In this document: one piece after another, positions 58,780 through 64,000 of the stretch
How the letters are laid out: each line of letters opens with the position of its first letter
Position numbering within the stretch: the stretch's first letter is position 1
Origin: Luteimonas wenzhouensis
GTDB taxonomy: Bacteria > Pseudomonadota > Gammaproteobacteria > Xanthomonadales > Xanthomonadaceae
NCBI RefSeq assembly: GCF_007859305.1
Contig: NZ_VOHE01000001.1
Location: forward strand, 1-64,000
Direction of reading: 5' to 3'
DNA: 64,000 nt
Translations under genes and position numbers: made by a program
The notes under the pieces: generated by a model
The model's database searches: none
What the model was told of the DNA's origin: nothing
The model's input: only the letters and a program-made list of their open reading frames with translations

Positions 58780-58952
58780 GCCTGGACGGGCCGAAACGGC
58801 GGGGAAAGACGGCCATTCTACCCGTCCGGCCCGCCGCTGCCGGCCCCCGGCCGGTCCCACCGGAGGCGCCGGGGCCCGCCCGTGCGCGCGGTTGGACAAT
58901 TTATCCCCCTGCCCGCGCCGCACGGACGCTATGATGGCCGGGCGAACCTCCC

Positions 58953-59690
58953 ATGAGCAGCCAGCCCCTCCCCCGCTGTCGCCAGCACGCCCGAACCGTG
59001 GTGCCGCTGGATTGCGCGCGTTGCGCGGTCCGCGACCTGGCGGTGTGCTCGTCGCTGCCGTCGCCCGAGGCCGATGCGCTCGAACGGCTGGTGTCCTCGA
59101 TCGAACTCCAGCCCAACGGTGAACTCGCCCGCGCCGGCCAGCCCTGCCGCCATGCCTATAGCGTGACCGCCGGCATGCTGCGCGTGGTGCGCACGCTGGC
59201 CGACGCGCGCCGCCAGGTCGTGGCCTTCGTGACCCCGGGCCACTTCGTCGGCCTGTCGGGGCACCAGGTCCACCGCTACGCGATTGAGGCGGTGACCGCC
59301 AGCCGCGTGTGCGTGTTCGGGATCGAGGGCATCGACGAGCTGCGCCGGCGCTTTCCCTCGTTCGAACACACCCTGCTCGAGCGCGCCTGCCGCGACCTGG
59401 ACGATGCCCACGACTCGATGCTGCTGCTGGCGCGGCTTTCGCCGCTGGAACGGCTGGCGAGCTTCCTGGTGCGCCTGCGCCAGCAACTGAGGATCCGCGC
59501 GGACGACCCCTGCGTGGCGCTGCCGATGGGCCGCGGCGACATCGCCGACCACCTGGGTCTGACCGTGGAGACGGTCAGCCGCAGCTTCACCCGCCTGCGC
59601 GAGCAGGGCGTGATCGCCCTGCCCGACCCGCACCGGGTGGAAATCCTCGACCACGCCGCGCTCGAAGGACTGGCCTCGGCCCTGCACTGA
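58953..59690 (+). CDS. FNR-like Crp-family transcriptional regulator
   Basis: 245 residues: an N-terminal cysteine cluster C21-x2-C24-x7-C32 plus C120, a cNMP-binding-like beta-roll, a dimer helix and a winged helix-turn-helix ([21 protein letters not shown]) with the E..SR contact residues of FNR for TTGAT half-sites. E. coli FNR has C20, C23, C29, C122; the x7 spacing here is that of FnrL-type proteins. It probably carries an oxygen-labile [4Fe-4S] cluster and controls low-oxygen genes. The cAMP-independent Clp of Xanthomonas lacks this cluster, so Clp is unlikely. Possible -10 TATGAT at 58930. Confidence 0.85.
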   Translation: MSSQPLPRCRQHARTVVPLDCARCAVRDLAVCSSLPSPEADALERLVSSIELQPNGELARAGQPCRHAYSVTAGMLRVVRTLADARRQVVAFVTPGHFVGLSGHQVHRYAIEAVTASRVCVFGIEGIDELRRRFPSFEHTLLERACRDLDDAHDSMLLLARLSPLERLASFLVRLRQQLRIRADDPCVALPMGRGDIADHLGLTVETVSRSFTRLREQGVIALPDPHRVEILDHAALEGLASALH

Positions 59691-59701
59691 CCCGGGACCC
59701 C

Positions 59702-59731
59702 TTGCCTCGCGGCGCCCCGGTTCACTAAAAT
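59702..59731 (+). promoter_or_regulatory. Promoter of tRNA-Pro
   Basis: TTGCCT (59702-59707) and TAAAAT (59726-59731) with an 18-base gap, so transcription would start about 8 bases before the tRNA. Confidence 0.5.
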
Positions 59732-59745
59732 ACGCGGCTCGCCGT

Positions 59746-59822
59746 CGGGGTGTAGCTCAGCCTGGTAGAGCGCTACGTTCGGGACGTAGAAGTCGCAGGT
59801 TCAAATCCTGTCTCCCCGACCA
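59746..59822 (+). tRNA. tRNA-Pro (CGG)
   Basis: 77-base tRNA with encoded CCA. D arm gctc-agcctggta-gagc, anticodon arm ctacg-ttCGGga-cgtag (anticodon CGG, reads CCG), T arm gcagg-ttcaaat-cctgt. The acceptor stem cggggtg / ctccccg pairs in six of seven positions with a T-T mismatch at the sixth. CCG is a heavily used proline codon in a genome of this GC content. Confidence 0.95.
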
Positions 59823-59830
59823 ACCGATCC

Positions 59831-59865
59831 ACGCGGAAAGCCGGCCCAGCGCCGGCTTTCCGCGT
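59831..59865 (+). terminator. Strong hairpin after tRNA-Pro
   Basis: A 15-base-pair perfect stem (acgcggaaagccggc / gccggctttccgcgt) with a 5-base loop, 8 bases after the tRNA. The following T tract is poor (tcctg), yet the position and strength fit termination of the tRNA transcript. Confidence 0.75.
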
Positions 59866-60082
59866 TCCTGGACCCGCGGCGGCGACCGGCGACCGTCCGC
59901 GCGGCCCGCGGGTCAGGAAACTCCTACACCCGACCGGGCCACGCGCCGACTGTGCCGCCGTCGCCGCCCGGCCGACACTGGCCGCGTCCTGCCGCTCCGG
60001 TCGCACCACGGACGAGGGGTGTACCCGGCCACGGACAGGCCGCAGCCGTTGGCAGGGCGCTGTTCGACTGATGGAGGCGGCG

Positions 60083-60301
60083 ATGTCCGGATCGATCCTG
60101 CGCCTGCTGCGCAGCGGCGGCGGTTGGCAACTGCTCGACGGCGAAACGCCGATCTTCTGGTTCCCCGAACGCGCCAAGGGCCTGGAGATCGCGCAGCTCA
60201 TGGCCGAGGCGCGCGCGCTCAACCATGGCGAACCGGTCACGGTGCAGGCCCAGACCGACGACGGCGAGCTGGAAACGCTGGCCACGCCGGGCGTGGCCTG
60301 A
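60083..60301 (+). CDS. Small conserved-looking cytosolic protein
   Basis: 72 residues, start at the ATG at 60083 with a strong GGAGG (gatGGAGGcggcg) just upstream; an ATG at 60071 is in frame but would overlap the Shine-Dalgarno. Sequence: a short beta strand unit (GWQLLDGETPIFWF), a helix (RAKGLEIAQLMAEARAL) and a second strand unit (PVTVQAQTDDGELETL). The pattern is a little like DUF2188 proteins but the similarity is weak. No signal or membrane segment. It lies alone between the tRNA and proA, convergent with proA. Function unknown. Confidence 0.6.
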   Translation: MSGSILRLLRSGGGWQLLDGETPIFWFPERAKGLEIAQLMAEARALNHGEPVTVQAQTDDGELETLATPGVA

Positions 60302-60329
60302 GGCGGCCGGCGCCGCGCCCGCGCGGCGC

Positions 60330-61586
60330 TCAGCGGTGGAGGTTGCGGGTCTGGCCCTCGCCGCGGACCACGAAGCGCTCGACGGTCAGCGCTTCCAGCC
60401 CCATCGGGCCATAGGCGTGCAGGCGCGTGGTCGAAATCCCGATCTCGGCGCCCAGCCCCAGTTCGCCGCCGTCGGAGAAGCGCGACGAGGCGTTGACCAT
60501 CACCACCGCCGAGCGCAGCGCGTCCACGAACGCCGTCGCCGCGGCCGGGTCGCGCGCGGCGATCACCTCGGTGTGGTCCGAACCGTGGCGGCGGATGTGG
60601 GCGATCGCCTCGTCCAGCGAACCGACCACGCGCACCGCGATCACCAGGTCGAGGTACTCGGCGTCGTAATCCGCTTCGGTCGCCGGAACCACGTCGGCGA
60701 CGAGGCCACGGGTGGCCTCGTCGCCGCGCAGCTCGACCCCGTGCGCGCGCAGCGCCTGCGCCGCGCGGGGCAGGAACTGCGCGGCGACATCGCTGTGCAC
60801 CAGCAGCGTTTCCAGCGCATTGCAGGCGCTCGGCCGCGACACCTTCCCGTCCACCAGCAGGCCCAGCGCCAGGTCCAGGTCCGCGCTGGCGTCGACGTAG
60901 AGGTGGCAGACGCCCTTGTAATGCTTGATCACCGGCACCCGCGCGTGCTCGGCGACGAACCGGATCAGGCCCTCGCCGCCGCGCGGGATCGCCAGGTCGA
61001 CGATGTCGGTGAGCTGCAGCAGCGCGACCATGGTCTCGCGCCGCAGGTCCTCGACGATGGTGACCGCGGCCGCCGGGACCCCGGCGCGCTCGAGCGCCTT
61101 GCCCAGCGATGCGGCGATCGCCATGTTGGAGCGCAGCGCCTCGCTGCCGCCGCGCAGGATCACCCCGTTGCCGGCCTTCAGGCACAGTGCCGCGGCGTCG
61201 GCGGTCACGTTCGGCCGCGCCTCGTAGATCATCGCCACCACCCCCAGCGGGGTGCGCACGCGCTCCACCGCGATCCCGTTCGGGCGGGTGTCGCGGCGGG
61301 TCACCATGCCGACCGGATCGGGCAGCGCGGCGACTTCGCGCAGAGCGTCGGCCACCCCCGCCAGGCGGGCGTCGTCCAGGCGCAGGCGGTCGAGCATCGC
61401 CTCGCCGATGCCCTTTTCCCGCGCCGCGTCCATGTCCGCGGCGTTCGCCTCCAGGATCGCCGGCGCGTCGGCCAGCAGCTGGTCCGCCATGTCGCGCAGC
61501 ATCGCGTTCTTGGCGTCGGTCGGCAGCCGGGCAACGGCCCGTGCGGCGTCGCGGCAGGTCAGGGCGAGCTGGCGGATGTCGTTCAT
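60330..61586 (-). CDS. proA: Gamma-glutamyl phosphate reductase
   Basis: 418 residues; second step of proline synthesis, making glutamate semialdehyde with NADPH. Aldehyde dehydrogenase fold, with catalytic Cys in [14 protein letters not shown] and the NADP segments [29 protein letters not shown]. The ATG at 61586 lies 39 bases after the proB stop. Last gene of argH-yciI-proB-proA. Confidence 0.95.
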   Translation of the reverse strand: MNDIRQLALTCRDAARAVARLPTDAKNAMLRDMADQLLADAPAILEANAADMDAAREKGIGEAMLDRLRLDDARLAGVADALREVAALPDPVGMVTRRDTRPNGIAVERVRTPLGVVAMIYEARPNVTADAAALCLKAGNGVILRGGSEALRSNMAIAASLGKALERAGVPAAAVTIVEDLRRETMVALLQLTDIVDLAIPRGGEGLIRFVAEHARVPVIKHYKGVCHLYVDASADLDLALGLLVDGKVSRPSACNALETLLVHSDVAAQFLPRAAQALRAHGVELRGDEATRGLVADVVPATEADYDAEYLDLVIAVRVVGSLDEAIAHIRRHGSDHTEVIAARDPAAATAFVDALRSAVVMVNASSRFSDGGELGLGAEIGISTTRLHAYGPMGLEALTVERFVVRGEGQTRNLHR

Positions 61587-61625
61587 GGCTTCGAGTCGGT
61601 CGATCGGTGTCGGGTTATGCGCCGG

Positions 61626-62765
61626 CTAGACCAGCATCAGGTCGTCGCGGTGGATCACGGTGCCGCCGTAGCTGTAGCCGAGGATGCCCTCGATCTCGCG
61701 CGAGTGGCGGCGGGCGATGCGCCGGATGTCAGCGGCCGAGTACTGGCTGACACCGCGCGCCACGCGCCGGATGCCGGCGTCCTCGCGCAGCATCACCTCG
61801 ACCATGTCGCCGCGGCGGAAGTCGCCCTCGGCGGCCACGACCCCACCGGGCAGCAGCGAGGCCCCCTTCTCGACCAGGGCGTTGGCCGCGCCGGCATCGA
61901 TGAAGATGCCGCCCGGCTCGGCCGGTGCGTTCTGCAACCAGTGCTTGCGCACCGCGACCCGGGTGCGCAGGGCGTGCACGCGGGTGCCGCGCAGGCGATC
62001 GCGGGCCAGGGCCTGGAGCACGTCGGCACGGGTACCGTTGAACAGCACCGTGGCCACCCCGGCCGCGGCGGCGCGCTGCGCGGCCTCGAGCTTGGTGCGC
62101 ATGCCGCCCGTGCCCACCGCGCTGCCGGAACCGCCGGCGGCCGCGAGCAGCGCCGGCGTGAGTTGGGACACCATCTCCACCGGCCGCGCCTCGGGGTTGC
62201 GGCGCGGGTCGGAATCGTAGAGGCCGTCGATGTCGGTGGCGATGAACAGCACGTCGGCATCGACCAGCGCGGCCACGATCGCGGCCAGGTTGTCGTTGTC
62301 GCCGAGCTTGAGCTCGTCCACCGAAACGGTGTCGTTCTCGTTCACCACCGGTACCGCGCGGTGCCGCAGCAGGGCCGACAGGGTGGCCCGGGCGTTGAGG
62401 TAGCGGCGGCGGTTGCGCAGGTCGTCGTGGGTGAGCAGGACCTGGGCCACCTGGCGGTCGAGCAGCGCCTGCCAGAAGCCGATCAGGCGCGCCTGGCCGA
62501 GCGCGGCCAGGGCCTGGCGCTCGGCCATCTCGGCGCCGTCGTGCGGCTGTTCGCGCATGATCGCCCGCCCGGCCGCGACCGCGCCGGAGGACACCACGAC
62601 CACTTCCCGGCCCATCCGGTGCGCGGCGACCACGAAACCGGCGATCGCGCCGGCGTACTCGGTCGACAGGCCGCCGCCATTGGCCGCCAGCAGGCTGCTG
62701 CCGACCTTGAGCACGGCGCGCCGCCAGGGCGGCAGCATCTGTTCGGTGAAGTCGTGGGGTGCCAT
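61626..62765 (-). CDS. proB: Glutamate 5-kinase
   Basis: 379 residues; first, proline-inhibited step of proline synthesis. Amino acid kinase domain (VLKVGSSLLAANGGG at the start, VVVVSSGAVAAGR, NENDTVSVDELKLGDND) and a C-terminal PUA domain (about 285-375). The ATG at 62765 is four bases after the yciI stop. ProB and ProA usually work as a complex. Confidence 0.95.
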   Translation of the reverse strand: MAPHDFTEQMLPPWRRAVLKVGSSLLAANGGGLSTEYAGAIAGFVVAAHRMGREVVVVSSGAVAAGRAIMREQPHDGAEMAERQALAALGQARLIGFWQALLDRQVAQVLLTHDDLRNRRRYLNARATLSALLRHRAVPVVNENDTVSVDELKLGDNDNLAAIVAALVDADVLFIATDIDGLYDSDPRRNPEARPVEMVSQLTPALLAAAGGSGSAVGTGGMRTKLEAAQRAAAAGVATVLFNGTRADVLQALARDRLRGTRVHALRTRVAVRKHWLQNAPAEPGGIFIDAGAANALVEKGASLLPGGVVAAEGDFRRGDMVEVMLREDAGIRRVARGVSQYSAADIRRIARRHSREIEGILGYSYGGTVIHRDDLMLV

Positions 62766-62769
62766 GGCG

Positions 62770-63033
62770 TCAGCGGGAGTTCCACTCGTGCACGGTGAGG
62801 TCGGAAGCGCCCTGGGCGACCAGCGGGTCGCGCATCGCGATCGCGCGTGCCTCCTCCAGCCCCGACAGGCCGTGCAGCAGGTAGGCGCCGCCGCTGCGGT
62901 CGCCGAAGCCGCCGCTCAGTTCGAGCACGCCCTGCGCGCGCAGGTCGTCGAGGAATGCGAGGTGCGGCGCGACCAGCGCCTCGTCGAAGCCGGGGCGCCG
63001 CATCAGCACCACCAGGTAACGCGGCGCACTCAC
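62770..63033 (-). CDS. YciI-family protein
   Basis: 87 residues with the ferredoxin-like fold of the YciI/YCII family: [11 protein letters not shown] at the start, the conserved His ([10 protein letters not shown]) and Asp ([12 protein letters not shown]), and a C-terminal strand. Some relatives are dehydrochlorinases; most are of unknown function. GTG start at 63033 overlaps the argH stop by four bases (GTGA), and proB starts four bases after its end, so it is made as part of the arginine-proline operon. Confidence 0.85.
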   Translation of the reverse strand: MSAPRYLVVLMRRPGFDEALVAPHLAFLDDLRAQGVLELSGGFGDRSGGAYLLHGLSGLEEARAIAMRDPLVAQGASDLTVHEWNSR

Positions 63034-64000
63034 AGCGCCTCCCAGCGCGCCCGCAGCGCGTCCAGGCGCAGGTCCGCGGCGGCCCCCGGCGAGGTGCGCG
63101 CGGCCAGGCTGCCCTCGGGCGTGCGCCCCTGCCCCGCCGTGGCCGCCCCCTCGGCTGCGGCGCGGTACGCCTCGCGGAACGGCACCCCGGTGATCGCCGC
63201 GTCCACCGCCACGTCGGTGGCGTACATCCCCGAGTCGATCGCCGCCCGCAGGCGGTCCTCGCGCCACTCCAGGTTGGCCAGCAGCGCGGGCAGCAGCTCG
63301 AGCGCGGCCATGCCGCGGCTGAAGCCGTGGAAGATCGCGCCCTTCGAGGCCTGCAGGTCGCGCTGGTAGCCGGACGGCAGCGACAGCAGCTGCTCGATCT
63401 CGGTGCGCGCGGCGGCGACGCTGGCGTGGGTGGCGCGCATCAGTTCGATCACGTCCGGGTTGCGCTTGTTGGGCATGATCGAACTGCCGGTGGTGTACTG
63501 CGGCGGCAGCGACACGAAGCCGAACTCGGAGGTCGTGTACAGCGACAGGTCCCAGGCCAGGCGGCGCAGGTCGAGCGTGGCGCTGCCCAGCGCCTCGAGC
63601 GCGGCCAGCTCGAACTTGCCGCGCGAGAGCTGGGCGTACACCGGGCTGACCTGCATCCGCGCGAAGCCGAGCGCGGCGGTGGTGTGGTCGCGGTCCAGCG
63701 CCAGGTTCACGCCATAGCCGGCGGCGGTGCCCAGCGGATTGCAGTCGACCAGCGCCAGGGTGTCGCCGGCGCGCACGGCGTCGTCGATGAAGGCCTCGGC
63801 CCAGCCGGCCCACCACATGCCGGCCGAGGACACCACGGCGCGCTGGATGTGGGTGTAGCCCGGGATCGGCAGGTTCTTCTCCGCGGCGGCGCGGTCGAGC
63901 GCCACCTTCGCCACCTCCCGCGAGAGCCCGGCCACGCGGGCGAGCTTCTCCTTCAGCCACAGCCGGGTGGCGACCAGGATCTGGTCGTTGCGGCTGCGGC
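63030..64000 (-). CDS. argH: Argininosuccinate lyase (3' part; gene continues beyond the window)
   Basis: The frame is open to the right edge and begins inside the conserved RNDQ(V/I) segment, so about 320 C-terminal residues are present. The last step of arginine synthesis: argininosuccinate to arginine and fumarate. Present are the PGYTHIQRA His segment, the flexible active-site loop [16 protein letters not shown] with its catalytic Ser, and the C-terminal helix domain. Its stop overlaps the yciI start. Confidence 0.95.
   Translation of the reverse strand, partial: RSRNDQILVATRLWLKEKLARVAGLSREVAKVALDRAAAEKNLPIPGYTHIQRAVVSSAGMWWAGWAEAFIDDAVRAGDTLALVDCNPLGTAAGYGVNLALDRDHTTAALGFARMQVSPVYAQLSRGKFELAALEALGSATLDLRRLAWDLSLYTTSEFGFVSLPPQYTTGSSIMPNKRNPDVIELMRATHASVAAARTEIEQLLSLPSGYQRDLQASKGAIFHGFSRGMAALELLPALLANLEWREDRLRAAIDSGMYATDVAVDAAITGVPFREAYRAAAEGAATAGQGRTPEGSLAARTSPGAAADLRLDALRARWEAL

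Noticed and set aside
58953-59690. Clp (Crp-like regulator of Xanthomonas virulence)
   Set aside because: Clp lacks the N-terminal cysteine cluster; this protein has C21/C24/C32/C120 and an FNR-type recognition helix.

Overview
The window is GC-rich chromosomal DNA from a gammaproteobacterium, most likely of the Xanthomonadaceae/Lysobacteraceae (Lysobacter/Luteimonas-like). Pointers are the argH-yciI-proB-proA order, a full his operon headed by a TrpR-like repressor gene, a leucine/isovalerate (liu) catabolic set, a mtnBDC salvage operon, and many copies of short palindromic intergenic repeats of the cttcccccgc...gcgggggaag type. The genus is an inference; no rRNA gene is present.

Layout. 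(1) 1-2158 is the one clearly accessory stretch. It holds IS3-family transposase relics and an AT-richer two-gene module, a DUF262 (GmrS-like N-domain) protein plus a MAE_28990-type HEPN protein, probably an anti-phage or toxin-type nuclease system. (2) 2194-31500 is mostly branched-chain acyl-CoA metabolism: fused isobutyryl-CoA mutase (icmF), leucine dehydrogenase, isovaleryl-CoA dehydrogenase, thiolase, both methylcrotonyl-CoA carboxylase subunits, methylglutaconyl-CoA hydratase, HMG-CoA lyase and a type-II 3-hydroxyacyl-CoA dehydrogenase. Between these lie a phospholipase D, a lipidated serine-protease autotransporter, two alanine-rich lipoproteins, a GH8 oligoxylanase-like lipoprotein, a bactofilin, an FTR1 iron permease with a cytochrome c domain, and a PAS-GGDEF-EAL protein translationally coupled to the HMG-CoA lyase gene. 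(3) 31552-46948 holds EfpL, a DUF4105/DUF2388 pair, a divergent D-2-hydroxyglutarate dehydrogenase/serA pair, a HAD phosphatase, a Nudix hydrolase, two transporters, methionine salvage (mtnB, mtnD, mtnC) ending in a legumain-like peptidase, and a 7TM diguanylate cyclase. (4) 47105-54625 is the complete histidine operon on the minus strand (repressor-hisG-D-C-B-H-A-F-IE), with a palindromic operator at 54634-54657. (5) 55114-64000 holds a small membrane protein, an aromatic amino acid ammonia-lyase, hisS, an FNR-like regulator, tRNA-Pro(CGG), a small protein, and proA, proB, yciI and the 3' part of argH.

How the genes fit together. Leucine dehydrogenase, IVD, MCC (liuB/liuD), LiuC and LiuE take leucine to acetyl-CoA and acetoacetate; the thiolase finishes the route. 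IcmF connects isobutyryl-CoA with butyryl-CoA, and the SDR serves isoleucine or short-chain 3-hydroxyacyl-CoA oxidation. The genes for one pathway are scattered in several transcription units separated by repeat-filled gaps. Those palindromic repeats have also entered the icmF reading frame at three places, in phase. The strongest candidate for an under-described system is the DUF262-HEPN pair at 393-2158.
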